A stretch of DNA of 22,658 nt, taken from positions 1-22,658 of the forward strand of contig CAZAAW010000035.1 of NCBI GenBank assembly GCA_964483325.1. Reading direction: 5' to 3'. The notes below the pieces were generated by a model. It worked only from the letters and a program-made list of their open reading frames with translations, did not search any database and was not told the DNA's origin. Source of the DNA: CAZAAW01 sp964483325 (GTDB lineage: Bacteria; Pseudomonadota; Alphaproteobacteria; Rhizobiales; Kaistiaceae). The position numbers were made by a program, and so were the translations under genes. Of the stretch, positions 6,827 to 14,730 are shown piece after piece (within the stretch, counting starts at the first letter, position 1; every line of letters starts with the position of its first letter).

Positions 6827-7828
6827 TTACTGCGTGATGCCGGCGGCGTCGGTGACGGCGTGGGTCCAGGCGCCGGTCGGCTCCTTGGTGATCGCCGGGT
6901 CGTCGGCGCCGGTGGCCGACAGCAGCGTCGCCACCGTCTGGGCGTAGTCGGCCTCGTCGAGGCGGCCGGTGGAGCCCTCGGTGAGCTTGTTGATGCCGCT
7001 GATCATGTAGGTCTGGTGCTCCAGCGTCTGGGCGCCGGTCTCGTCATTGTCGATGGTGATCTGCGCCGCTTCTTCCGGATGCTCGCGGGCATAGTCCCAG
7101 CCCTTCATCGAGGCGCGCACGAAGCGGGCCATCCTGTCGACGAAGGCCGGGTCGGCGAGCTTGTCCTCCGTCGTGTAGAGGCCGTCCTCGAGCATGCCGA
7201 CGCCCTGGTCGCGATAGTTGAAGACGACGAGGTCGCTCTCCGGGATGCCGGCGTCGAGCACCTGGCCGTATTCGTTGTAGTTCATCGTCGAGATGCAGGC
7301 GGCCTGCTTCTGGATCAGCGGGTCGACATTATAGGCCTGCTTGATCACGGAGACGCCGTCGGCGCTGCCCTGGGTCGACAGGCCGAGCTTGGCCATCCAG
7401 GCGAAGAACGGATACTCGTTGCCGGAGAACCAGACGCCCAGCGTCTTGCCCTTGAAGTCGGCCGGCGTCGCGACGCCGCTTTCCTTGAGGCAGGTCAGCA
7501 GCAGGCCGGAGCCCTTGAAGGGCTGGGCGATATTGACCAGCGGCACGCCGCGTTCGCGGGCGGCGAGCGCCGCCGCCATCCAGGTGGTGATGACGTCGGC
7601 ACCGCCGGCGGCGATCACCTGCTCCGGCGCGATGTCCGGGCCGCCGGGCTTGATCGTCACGTCGAGATTCTCCTCGGCGTAGAAGCCCTTGTCCTTGGCG
7701 ACGAAGTAGCCGGCGAACTGCGCCTGCGTCACCCATTTCAGCTGCAGCGTCACCGCGTCGGCGGCAAGCGCCGGTGCGGCGGCGAGCATCGCCGCCAGCG
7801 CGGCGACGCCCAACATGACCTTACGCAT
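6827..7828 (-). CDS. ABC transporter substrate-binding protein, NMT1/THI5-like (SsuA/ThiY family), probably for pyrimidines
   Basis: A 333-residue periplasmic binding protein. The signal peptide MRKVMLGVAALAAMLAAAPALA (1-22) has a type I cleavage site after ALA and no lipobox. The mature start VTLQLKWVTQAQFAGYFVAKDKGFYAEENLDVTIKPGG is the NMT1/THI5-like signature shared by ThiY and SsuA relatives that bind pyrimidine or sulfonate ligands. A strong GGGAGGGG ribosome-binding site precedes it. It is the last gene of the importer set (ATPase, two permeases, binding protein), 37 bases after the second permease. Its position with dihydropyrimidinase and the later enzymes of reductive pyrimidine breakdown suggests uracil, thymine, dihydropyrimidine or hydantoin as ligand (inference). 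Hydroxymethylpyrimidine is the main alternative. Confidence 0.88.
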   Translation of the reverse strand: MRKVMLGVAALAAMLAAAPALAADAVTLQLKWVTQAQFAGYFVAKDKGFYAEENLDVTIKPGGPDIAPEQVIAAGGADVITTWMAAALAARERGVPLVNIAQPFKGSGLLLTCLKESGVATPADFKGKTLGVWFSGNEYPFFAWMAKLGLSTQGSADGVSVIKQAYNVDPLIQKQAACISTMNYNEYGQVLDAGIPESDLVVFNYRDQGVGMLEDGLYTTEDKLADPAFVDRMARFVRASMKGWDYAREHPEEAAQITIDNDETGAQTLEHQTYMISGINKLTEGSTGRLDEADYAQTVATLLSATGADDPAITKEPTGAWTHAVTDAAGITQ

Positions 7829-7865
7829 GAGACCCCTCCCTCAGGGTTGCCATTGATCGTCCCCC

Positions 7866-9032
7866 TCACGAGCGGAAGGACGGATGCCAGAACGTCACGG
7901 CCCGCTCGATGAGGGCGATGATGCCATAGAAAACGGTGCCGGCGAGCGCCGCCACGGCGATTTCGGCCCACACCAGGTCGATGTCCATGCGCCCGATGGC
8001 GGCCGAGATGCGGAAGCCCATGCCGACGATCGGCGTCCCGAAGAACTCGGCCACGATGGCGCCGATCAGCGCCAGGGTAGAATTGATCTTCAGGGCGTTG
8101 AAGATGAAAGGAAGGGCAGCCGGCAGCCGCAATTTGATCAGCGACGTGGTGTAGCCGGCGGCGTAGCTGCGCATCAGGTCGCGCTCCATGCTGCCGGCGG
8201 CGGCGAGGCCGGCGACGGTGTTCACCAGCATCGGGAAGAAGGTCATCACCACCACGACGGCGGCCTTGGACTGCCAGTCGAAGCCGAACCACATGACGAG
8301 GATCGGCGCGACGCCGATGATCGGCAGGGCGCTGACGAAATTGCCGATCGGCAGGACGCCGCGGCGCAGGAACGGGATGCGGTCGGCGATGATGGCGACG
8401 ACGAAGCCGGCGGCGCAGCCGATGGCGTAGCCGGCCAGCACCGCCTTCAGGAAGGTCTGGCGGAAATCGGCCAGCAGCACCGGCACGGCGCTGACGATGC
8501 GGGCCCAGATCGCCGACGGCGCCGGCAGGATCACCGGCAGCACGCCGAGCGCCCGCACCATGATCTCCCACAGGATCAGCAGCCAGATGCCGAAGATCAG
8601 CGGCGCGGCAATGCGCAGGGCAACGCGCCCCAGGGCATGGCGCGGCCTGAGCTCGGCAAGCCGCGCCACCAGCAGCCAGGCGAGCAGCCAGGCACCGATC
8701 ACCAGCGCCCAGTAGCCGACGCCGGCGCGGCCGGCGACCGCCGGCAGCAGCGCCAGCGCATAGGCGGCGCCGAGATGGGCGCCGAGGGCGAGGGCGACGA
8801 TGGCGCCGGTGCCGCGCCGCGCCGCGGCGACCACGGCGGCGGCGCCGAGAAGGACGATCCAGCCGGCCGGCGCGTCGGCCAGCGACACCGCCCCCTCGCG
8901 CTCGCCGGCGAGCGGCGCCAGCATCGACACGACGACGGCGAGCAGCGCCGCCCAGGCCTGCCAGTCGCGGCGGACGCGGCGACCCCAGTCGGCGGCGGAG
9001 AAGGCGGGGGCGGCGGGGACGGCGTCGCTCAT
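7866..9032 (-). CDS. ABC transporter permease with extra N-terminal membrane domain
   Basis: A 388-residue inner-membrane subunit of the SsuC/ThiX type. The C-terminal 240 residues form the BPD_transp_1 domain with the EAA loop KLRLPAALPFIFNALKINSTLALIGAIVAEF. Ahead of it is an added hydrophobic region of about 130 residues with four to five predicted membrane segments (LLAVVVSMLAPLAG, WIVLLGAAAVVAAA, IVALALGAHLGAAYALALLP, YWALVIGAWLLAWLLVA), which ordinary 250-280 residue permeases lack. The ATG (MSDAVPAAPAFS) overlaps the stop of the upstream permease by four bases (ATGA), so translation is coupled. The longer frame reading through from further upstream is an out-of-frame shadow of the other permease. 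It probably forms a heterodimer with that permease. Confidence 0.9.
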   Translation of the reverse strand: MSDAVPAAPAFSAADWGRRVRRDWQAWAALLAVVVSMLAPLAGEREGAVSLADAPAGWIVLLGAAAVVAAARRGTGAIVALALGAHLGAAYALALLPAVAGRAGVGYWALVIGAWLLAWLLVARLAELRPRHALGRVALRIAAPLIFGIWLLILWEIMVRALGVLPVILPAPSAIWARIVSAVPVLLADFRQTFLKAVLAGYAIGCAAGFVVAIIADRIPFLRRGVLPIGNFVSALPIIGVAPILVMWFGFDWQSKAAVVVVMTFFPMLVNTVAGLAAAGSMERDLMRSYAAGYTTSLIKLRLPAALPFIFNALKINSTLALIGAIVAEFFGTPIVGMGFRISAAIGRMDIDLVWAEIAVAALAGTVFYGIIALIERAVTFWHPSFRS

Positions 9033-9976
9033 GCGGGCATCATCCCGAGGCGGCGCAGCACCAGCCGCTCGGCGACGCCGACCAGCGTCACCAGCACGGC
9101 CGCAAGGAGGGCGGCGACGAACAGCGCCGACCAGATCTGGATCGTCTGGCCGTAATAGGAGCCGCTCAGCATGCGCGCCCCGAGCCCTGCGACGGCGCCG
9201 GTCGGCAGCTCGCCGACGATGGCGCCGACAAGGCTGGCGGCGACGCCGATGCGCATGGAGACGAACAGGAAGGGCAGGGCCGCCGGCCATCGCAGCTTCC
9301 AGAAGGTCTGCGGCTGCGTCGCGCTGTAGGTGCGCATCAGGTCGAGATGGAGGCGCTCCGGCGAGCGGAAGCCCTTCACCATGCCGACGGCGATGGGGAA
9401 GAAGCTGAGATAGGTCGAGATGATCGCCTTGGGCAGGAAGCGGGCGGCGCCGGTCGGCAGGCCCATGGCGGTGAAGAGGTTGAAGCCGGCGACGACGATC
9501 ACCGGCGCGATGGCGAGGATCGGGATCATCTGCGAGGCGATGACCCACGGCATCAGGCCGCTGTCGAGGCTGCGCGAATGGACGATGCCGACCGCCAGCA
9601 GGATGCCGAGCAGCGTGCCGAGGACGAAGCCGGCGAGCGTTGCCGACAGCGTTACCCAGGCATGGTAGACGAGGCTGCGGTTGGAGGCGGGCGGCGTCGC
9701 CAGCGTCGTCTTGTAGACCTCCGCCAGCACCTGGTGCGGCGCCGGCAGCTTCGGCTTCTGCATCGACCAGGTGGCGAGGATGAAGTCGGTCGTGCCGCGC
9801 TCGACATGGGCGCGGGCGTCGGCATCGCGCTGCAGCTGCCCATTGAGGCCGATCGCCGCCAGATACCAGACCACGATGATGGCGAGCACCACGACGGTCA
9901 CCGGCCCGGCGGTGCCGGCGAAGAGGCGGCGCCGCAGGCTTGGGCCGACCGGCAGGATGTCGGCCGTGGTGGTCAT
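9029..9976 (-). CDS. ABC transporter permease (SsuC/ThiX-like)
   Basis: A 315-residue membrane subunit. After the first membrane helix (PVTVVVLAIIVVWYLAAIG) there is a hydrophilic segment of about 45 residues, likely periplasmic. The BPD_transp_1 domain follows, with the coupling motif FWKLRWPAALPFLFVSMRIGVAASLVGAIVGE that docks on the ATPase. The start MTTTADILPVG was preferred over an in-frame ATG 23 codons upstream because that extension (SPFATRHS...) is translated from the family-C hairpin repeat. It overlaps the next permease gene by four bases. It shares the operon with the ATPase gene upstream, but the long hairpin between them may tune relative expression. Confidence 0.9.
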   Translation of the reverse strand: MTTTADILPVGPSLRRRLFAGTAGPVTVVVLAIIVVWYLAAIGLNGQLQRDADARAHVERGTTDFILATWSMQKPKLPAPHQVLAEVYKTTLATPPASNRSLVYHAWVTLSATLAGFVLGTLLGILLAVGIVHSRSLDSGLMPWVIASQMIPILAIAPVIVVAGFNLFTAMGLPTGAARFLPKAIISTYLSFFPIAVGMVKGFRSPERLHLDLMRTYSATQPQTFWKLRWPAALPFLFVSMRIGVAASLVGAIVGELPTGAVAGLGARMLSGSYYGQTIQIWSALFVAALLAAVLVTLVGVAERLVLRRLGMMPA

Positions 9977-9990
9977 GGCGAGGTGGGGCA

Positions 9991-10070
9991 GCGAATGGCG
10001 AGTAGCGAATGGCGAATGGCGGAAAAAGTAGCCCGCCTTTCCCATTCGCTATTCGCCACTCGCCATTCGC
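9991..10070. repeat. Family-C long hairpin (GCGAATGGC repeats), copy C1
   Basis: The two 29-base arms (9991-10019 and 10042-10070) are complementary at 27 positions and are built from iterated GCGAATGGC-like units. The loop is 22 bases. The hairpin lies between the ATPase stop and the first permease, inside the importer operon. A related copy lies on the other side of the ATPase gene. Confidence 0.85.
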
Positions 10071-10078
10071 CCCCCATT

Positions 10079-10858
10079 TCACACTTCATAGGAGTGCCCC
10101 GCTCGAAGGCCCTGCCGCACCCGGTGCGCCACGGCGAGGAAGTCCGGCGTCTCGCGGATGTCGAGCGTGCGCTCACGCGGCAGCGGGCTGTCGATGATGT
10201 CGGTGACGCGCCCCGGCCGCGGCGACATGACGACGATGCGCGTCGACAGGTAGACCGCCTCGGGGATCGAGTGGGTGACGAAGACGACGGTCTTGCCGGT
10301 CTTGTGCCAGAGCTTCAGCAGCTCCTCGTTGAGATGGTCGCGGACGATCTCGTCGAGCGCCCCGAAGGGCTCGTCCATCAGGAGGAGGTCCGGGTCGAAG
10401 CTGAGCGCCCGGGCGATCGAGGCGCGCTGCTGCATGCCGCCCGACAGCTGCCACGGGAACTTGCGCTCGAAGCCGGAGAGATTGACCAGCGCCAGGTTGT
10501 CGGCGATGCGCTTCTGGCGCTCCGCCACCGGCACGGCCATCACCTCCAGCGGCAGGGCGACGTTGCGGGCGATGTTGCGCCACGGATAGAGCGCCGCCGC
10601 CTGGAAGACATAGCCATAGGCGCGCTTAAGGCGCGCCGCCTCCGGCGTCATGCCGTTGACGGCGATGGTGCCGGTGGTCGGCTGCTCCAGATCGGCGATG
10701 ACGCGCAGCAGCGTGGTCTTGCCGCAGCCGGACGGACCGATCAGCGACACGAACTCGCCGCGCGCCACCGTCAGGTCGATATGCGACAGCGCCTCGACCG
10801 GCCCGTCGGCGGTCTGGAAGGTGAGCGACAGGTCGTCGATGGCGATGGCTGTTGTCAT
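10079..10858 (-). CDS. ABC transporter ATP-binding protein (SsuB/TauB-like)
   Basis: A 259-residue nucleotide-binding subunit that energises the importer. It has Walker A GPSGCGKTT (41-49), the Q loop in YGYVFQAAALYPW, the signature LSGGMQQR (138-145), Walker B LLLMDEP (158-164) followed by the D loop FGALD, and the switch histidine in FVTHS (H196). Length and the C-terminal RPGRVTDIIDSPLPRERTLDIR are typical of the nitrate/sulfonate/taurine and pyrimidine-precursor group. No clear ribosome-binding site precedes the ATG. The gene is bracketed by two GCGAATGGC hairpins (family C), one on either side, and lies 97 bases after the hydantoinase gene. Confidence 0.92.
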   Translation of the reverse strand: MTTAIAIDDLSLTFQTADGPVEALSHIDLTVARGEFVSLIGPSGCGKTTLLRVIADLEQPTTGTIAVNGMTPEAARLKRAYGYVFQAAALYPWRNIARNVALPLEVMAVPVAERQKRIADNLALVNLSGFERKFPWQLSGGMQQRASIARALSFDPDLLLMDEPFGALDEIVRDHLNEELLKLWHKTGKTVVFVTHSIPEAVYLSTRIVVMSPRPGRVTDIIDSPLPRERTLDIRETPDFLAVAHRVRQGLRAGHSYEV

Positions 10859-10865
10859 GCGTGCT

Positions 10866-10946
10866 GCGAACTAGCGAATGGCGGATGGCAAATGCTTGCT
10901 ACCCTTTATCTCCATCCACTCGCCATTCGCCACTCGCCATTTCGCC
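10866..10946. repeat. Family-C hairpin (GCGAATGGC repeats), copy C2
   Basis: The left arm (about 10871-10892, GCGAATGGCGGATGG core) and right arm (about 10913-10946, containing CCATTCGCCACTCGCCATT) are imperfectly complementary and share the unit sequence of C1. It fills the gap between the hydantoinase stop and the ATPase start. It is less perfect than C1. Confidence 0.75.
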
Positions 10947-10955
10947 TCGTTCATC

Positions 10956-12413
10956 TCAGACCCCGGCCGGCATGTTGTCGGCCGAGCGCACGACGGTACG
11001 CGGCGCTGTCAGCTCCTTCCAGGTCGACAGGGCGCGGTTGACGGCCGGGAAGGGCCGCCGGCGGACGAACTTGCCGCGCCCGGGCTGTGCCTCGTTGATG
11101 CCGTCGCGCCAGACGACGTCGCCGCGCGACAGGGTGTAGCGCGGCAGGCCGGTCACCTCGACGCCCTCGAAGACGTTGTAGTCGATGATCGACTTCTGCG
11201 TCGCGGCGCTGATCGTTCTGGTCTTCTTCGGGTCCCAGACAACGATGTCGGCGTCCGAGCCGACGGCGATAGCGCCCTTCTGCGGATAGATGTTGAGGAT
11301 CTGGGCGATGTTGGTCGAGGTGACGGCGACGAACTCGTTCGGCGTCAGCCTGCCGGTCATGACCCCTTTGGTCCACAGCACCGGCATGCGGTCTTCCAGG
11401 CCGCCGGTGCCGTTGGGGATCCTGGTGAAGTCGTTCAGCCCCATGCGCTTCTGCTCGGTGGTGAAGGCGGCATGGTCGGTGGCGACGACCTGCAGGCTGC
11501 CGGCGGCAAGCCCGGCCCACAGGCTGTCCTGGTGCGCCTTGTTGCGGAAGGGCGGCGACATCACCCGCCGCGCCGCATGCTCCCAGTCCTTCGCCAGATA
11601 TTCGGTCTCGTCCAGCGTCAGGTGCTGGATCAGCGGCTCGCCATAGACGCGCATGCCCTTCTGCCGCGCCCGGCGGATCGCCTCGTGCGCCTGCTCGCAG
11701 GAGACATGGACGATATAGACCGGCACGCCCGCCGCATCGGCGATGACGATGGCGCGGTTGGTCGCCTCGCCCTCCACCTCCGGCGGCCGCGACCAGGCAT
11801 GGCCCTCCGGCCCGGTGGTGCCGGCCTCCATGTATTTCTTCTGCAGATGCGCGACGAGATCGCCGTTCTCGGCATGCACCAGCGGCAGGGCGCCGAGCTC
11901 GGCGCAGCGCTTGAACGAGGCATACATCTCGTCGTCGTCGACCATCAGCGAGCCCTTGTAGGCCATGAAATGCTTGAAGGTATTGACGCCGCGGTCGACG
12001 ACGGTCGCCATCTCCTCCCAGATCTCTCTCGACCAGCCGGTGATCGCCATGTGGTACGAATAGTCGGAGCAGACCTTGTGCGCCGACTTCCGGTCCCAGT
12101 CGTCCATGGCGGCGAGCAGCGAGCCGTTGGGATCGGGCAGGACGAAATCGACGAGCATTGTGGTGCCGCCCGACAGCGCCGCGAAGGTGCCGCTGTCGAA
12201 GGTCTCGGCGGCAACGGTGCCCATGAAGGGCATCTCCAGATGCGTATGCGGATCGATGCCGCCCGGCATGATGAAGGCATCGCTGGCGTCGATCACCTCG
12301 TCGCCGGCAAGGTTGTCGCCGATGGCGGCAATGCGCTCGCCCTCGATCAGCACATCCGCCTTGTAGCTGCGGTCGGCGGCAACGATGGTGCCGTTCTTGA
12401 TCACCTTGGACAT
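10956..12413 (-). CDS. Dihydropyrimidinase / D-hydantoinase
   Basis: A 485-residue cyclic amidohydrolase that opens 5,6-dihydrouracil or dihydrothymine to the N-carbamoyl beta-amino acid, step two of reductive pyrimidine degradation. The binuclear zinc site is visible: GGIDPHTHLE (H56, H58), the lysine to be carboxylated in TFKHFMAYKG (K147, with stereo-loop Tyr152), H180 in VHAENGD, H236 in VHVSCE and D313 in ATDHAAF. Length fits the family. An AGGGA ribosome-binding site precedes the ATG. The neighbouring carbamoyl-beta-alanine amidohydrolase, aminotransferase and semialdehyde dehydrogenase point to pyrimidine catabolism rather than hydantoin salvage. It is separated from the upstream amidohydrolase gene by 993 bases holding an opposing DUF559 gene and tandem repeats, so it may need its own promoter. 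Confidence 0.94.
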   Translation of the reverse strand: MSKVIKNGTIVAADRSYKADVLIEGERIAAIGDNLAGDEVIDASDAFIMPGGIDPHTHLEMPFMGTVAAETFDSGTFAALSGGTTMLVDFVLPDPNGSLLAAMDDWDRKSAHKVCSDYSYHMAITGWSREIWEEMATVVDRGVNTFKHFMAYKGSLMVDDDEMYASFKRCAELGALPLVHAENGDLVAHLQKKYMEAGTTGPEGHAWSRPPEVEGEATNRAIVIADAAGVPVYIVHVSCEQAHEAIRRARQKGMRVYGEPLIQHLTLDETEYLAKDWEHAARRVMSPPFRNKAHQDSLWAGLAAGSLQVVATDHAAFTTEQKRMGLNDFTRIPNGTGGLEDRMPVLWTKGVMTGRLTPNEFVAVTSTNIAQILNIYPQKGAIAVGSDADIVVWDPKKTRTISAATQKSIIDYNVFEGVEVTGLPRYTLSRGDVVWRDGINEAQPGRGKFVRRRPFPAVNRALSTWKELTAPRTVVRSADNMPAGV

Positions 12414-12432
12414 GTCAGGATTCCCTGCAACG

Positions 12433-12780
12433 ATGGTGAACGGGAGGGCCCGCGGTCTGCGGCAGACAATGACGCCGCAGGAGGTGAAGCTGTGGCAGCA
12501 TCTGCGCGCCCTGCGCGACGCCGGCTACCATTTCCGCCGCCAGGTGCCGCGCGGACCCTACATCGCCGACTTCGCCTGCCTGAAGCATGGCCTGCTGATC
12601 GAGCTCGACGGCAGCCAGCACGCGCAGCCAGACGAAATGCAGCGCGACGCCCGCCGCGACGCCTACCTGCGCAGCCTCGGCTTCACGCTGCTGCGCTTCT
12701 GGAACAGCGACGTCGACTACGACCTGGAGGGCGTGATGAACACGATCTTGCAAACTCTGGAGCGTCTGCCACGACGCTGA
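12433..12780 (+). CDS. DUF559 endonuclease-like protein
   Basis: A 115-residue protein with the DUF559 (Vsr/restriction-endonuclease-like) fold. The pattern MTPQEVKLWQHLRALRDAGYHFRRQ, then IADFACLKHGLLIELDGSQH, then RDAYLRSLGFTLLRFWNSDV matches the family, including candidate catalytic residues Asp in IADF, Glu-Leu-Asp in LIELDG, and the conserved RFWN. The start MVNGRARGLRQ gives a normal family length; the ribosome-binding site is weak (AGGA 12 bases upstream). It lies on the opposite strand from the catabolic genes, only 19 bases from the hydantoinase start. Its stop codon abuts the first unit of the 252-bp tandem repeat. Its biological role is unknown; DUF559 genes occur widely as solitary accessory genes. 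Confidence 0.85.
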   Translation: MVNGRARGLRQTMTPQEVKLWQHLRALRDAGYHFRRQVPRGPYIADFACLKHGLLIELDGSQHAQPDEMQRDARRDAYLRSLGFTLLRFWNSDVDYDLEGVMNTILQTLERLPRR

Positions 12781-13406
12781 GCCTCCAGAATGAGGCGCCC
12801 ATCCCTCACCGCTTGCGGGGAGGGTGGCCCCGGCGCAGCCGGGGTCGGGTGGGGAGCGCCGGTGCCGAATGAAACGCTTACGGTAAAACGCGGCACCGCC
12901 GGCGGTGCGAAACGCCCAGCGTGGGTCCCCACCCGTCACGGCTTCGCCGTGCCACCCTCCCCGTTCCGGTGAGGGATGAGTGCGGACTTTCCGCCGTTCT
13001 TGCTCTGACCCAAGCGCCTCCCGCCTCTCCCGCCTCCCCGAAAAGGGCGCCCATCCCTCCTCGCTTGCGGGGAGGGTGGCCCCGGCGTAGCCGGGGTCGG
13101 GTGGGGAGCGCCGGTGCAGGATAAGGCGCCGCCGCTCCGGCGAGGCACCGCCGGCGGTGTGAAACGCCCGGCGTGGGTCCCCACCCGTCACGGCTTCGCC
13201 GTGCCACCCTCCCCGTTCCGGTGAGGGATGAGTGCGGACTTCCCACCGTTCTTGCTCTGACCCAAGCGCCTCCCGCCTCTCCAGCCTCCCCGAAAAGGGC
13301 GCCCATCCCTCACCGCTTGCGGGGAGGGTGGCCCCGGCGCAGCCGGGGTCGGGTGGGGAGCGCCGGTTCAGAACAGGGCGCCGGCGGTCCGGCGAGGCAC
13401 CCGCTC
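12781..13406. repeat. Tandem array of family-B repeats, 252-bp period (B3 half, B4, B5)
   Basis: The right outer arm CGGGTGGGG occurs at 12846, 13098 and 13350, exactly 252 bases apart. Complete elements B4 (12927-13106) and B5 (13179-13358) have CCCCACCCG/CGGGTGGGG outer arms, CCACCCTCCCCG/CGGGGAGGGTGG middle arms, a CACGGC-TTC-GCCGTG hairpin on the left and a CCCCGGC-...-GCCGGGG hairpin on the right. The first unit, B3, has only the right half and begins immediately after the DUF559 stop. Inter-unit linkers of similar length differ in sequence between the first and later units. No coding region is supported in this 626-base interval. Confidence 0.85.
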
Positions 13407-14657
13407 TCACCCGACGATCTCCGCCGTTTCCAGCACGGCGTGCAGCAGGACGTCGCCGCCGGCGGTGGCCCAGCGCGGGTGGATGTCTTCCACCTCGTTG
13501 TGGCTGATGCCGTCGACGCAGGGGCAGAAGACCATGGCTGTGGGGGCGACGCGGGCGATGTAGCAGGCGTCGTGGCCGGCGCCCGAGACGATGTTGCGGT
13601 GCCGGTAGCCGAGGCGCTCCGCCGCGGCACGGACGCGTCCGACGCAAGCCGGGTCGAAGGCCACGGGGTCGAAGCGGAAGACGTCCTTGACCTCGCCGAT
13701 GAGGCCGATCTCGCCGGCGATGATGCCGACGACGGCGCGCAGGCGCTGGTCCATGTCGGCCAGCACCGCCGGCTCGGGATGGCGGAAATCGACGCTCACC
13801 GACACCGTGCCCGGGATGACGTTGCGCGAGCCGGGATAGACATTGACGACGCCGACAGTGCCGACGCCGTGCGGCGCGTGCGACAGGGCGATCTCGTTGA
13901 CCTTGTCGATCAGCCGCGCCGCGCCGAGCAGGGCATCCTTGCGGCGCGGCATCGGCGTCGAGCCGGCATGGCTCTCGAAGCCGGTGAAGGTGACGTCGTA
14001 CCAGAGGATGCCCTGGCCGTGGGTGACGACGCCGACGTCGCAGTCCTCGTCCTCGAGGATCGGCCCCTGCTCGATATGCAGCTCGAAATAGGCCTTCAGC
14101 GGCCGCTGGCCGACCGGCTCCGGGCCGGCGAAGCCGATGCGCTGCAGCTCCTCGCCGAACAGCTTGCCCTCGGCGTCCTTGAGACCATAGGCGAAGTCCT
14201 GCGTGAAGACGCCGGCGAAGACGCCCGACGAGATCATCGCCGGGGCGAAGCGCGAGCCTTCCTCGTTGGTCCAGTCGACGACCTCGATCGGATGCTTCGT
14301 GCGGACGCCGAGGTCGTTCAGCGTGCGCACCAGCTCCAGGCCGCCGAGGACGCCGAGCACGCCGTCGAACTTGCCGCCGGTCGGCTGCGTGTCGAGATGG
14401 CTGCCGACCATCACCGGCGGCAGGCTGTCGTCCTCGCCGGGGCGGCGGGCGAAGATGTTGCCCATGCTGTCGACGGCGATGCTGCAGCCGGCGTCCCGGC
14501 ACCAGCCGATGAACAGCTCGCGACCTTCCCTGTCGAAGTCGGTCAGCGTCAGGCGACGGTTGCCGCCCTTCACGCCGGGGCCGATCTTCGCCATCTCCAT
14601 CAGGCTGCCCCACAGCCGCTCGCCATTGATGCGCAGATTGTCGGAGGGGCTGGTCAT
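13407..14657 (-). CDS. Zn-dependent N-carbamoyl-beta-alanine amidohydrolase (beta-ureidopropionase type, M20 family)
   Basis: A 416-residue hydrolase of the HyuC/AmaB/PydC type that releases beta-alanine (or beta-aminoisobutyrate), CO2 and ammonia from the N-carbamoyl compound, step three of the pathway. Metal and catalytic motifs are GSHLDTQPTGGKFDG (85-99; H87, D98), DWTNEEGSRF (128-137), FELHIEQGP (191-199; H194), GAGHDA and the C-terminal CPCVDGISHNEVE. Residues of about 210-330 form the inserted dimerisation domain. The start MTSPSDNLRING is fixed by a GAGGAG ribosome-binding site 7 bases upstream; the longer upstream frame would overlap the DUF4180 gene. It lies 73 bases downstream of DUF4180. 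L-carbamoyl amino acid hydrolysis is the alternative activity. Confidence 0.92.
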   Translation of the reverse strand: MTSPSDNLRINGERLWGSLMEMAKIGPGVKGGNRRLTLTDFDREGRELFIGWCRDAGCSIAVDSMGNIFARRPGEDDSLPPVMVGSHLDTQPTGGKFDGVLGVLGGLELVRTLNDLGVRTKHPIEVVDWTNEEGSRFAPAMISSGVFAGVFTQDFAYGLKDAEGKLFGEELQRIGFAGPEPVGQRPLKAYFELHIEQGPILEDEDCDVGVVTHGQGILWYDVTFTGFESHAGSTPMPRRKDALLGAARLIDKVNEIALSHAPHGVGTVGVVNVYPGSRNVIPGTVSVSVDFRHPEPAVLADMDQRLRAVVGIIAGEIGLIGEVKDVFRFDPVAFDPACVGRVRAAAERLGYRHRNIVSGAGHDACYIARVAPTAMVFCPCVDGISHNEVEDIHPRWATAGGDVLLHAVLETAEIVG

Positions 14658-14730
14658 GCAAGGCTCCTCATGTTCATCGCTGCTTCGGCTTCGGCGACCT
14701 CCCGGCGAGACTGGCCAGGGAAGGCCCATG

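Noticed and set aside
9977..10045. 23-residue N-terminal extension of the first permease
   Set aside because: It is encoded by the family-C hairpin repeat (SPFATRHS) and lies before a good family-like start MTTTADILPVG.
9033..10082. Long upstream extension of the second permease frame
   Set aside because: This part is the out-of-phase shadow of the first permease; the real start is the ATG at 9032 with an ATGA overlap.
12927..13358. Possible CRISPR-like array in the tandem repeats
   Set aside because: The unit is 252 bp with nested inverted arms, only two to three copies, and there are no short spacers or cas genes.
12415..14661. 748-codon minus-strand frame across the DUF559 and amidohydrolase genes
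   Set aside because: It is a shifted frame through the amidohydrolase gene, the tandem repeats and the antisense of DUF559; the apparent internal protein repeats come from the 252-bp DNA repeat.
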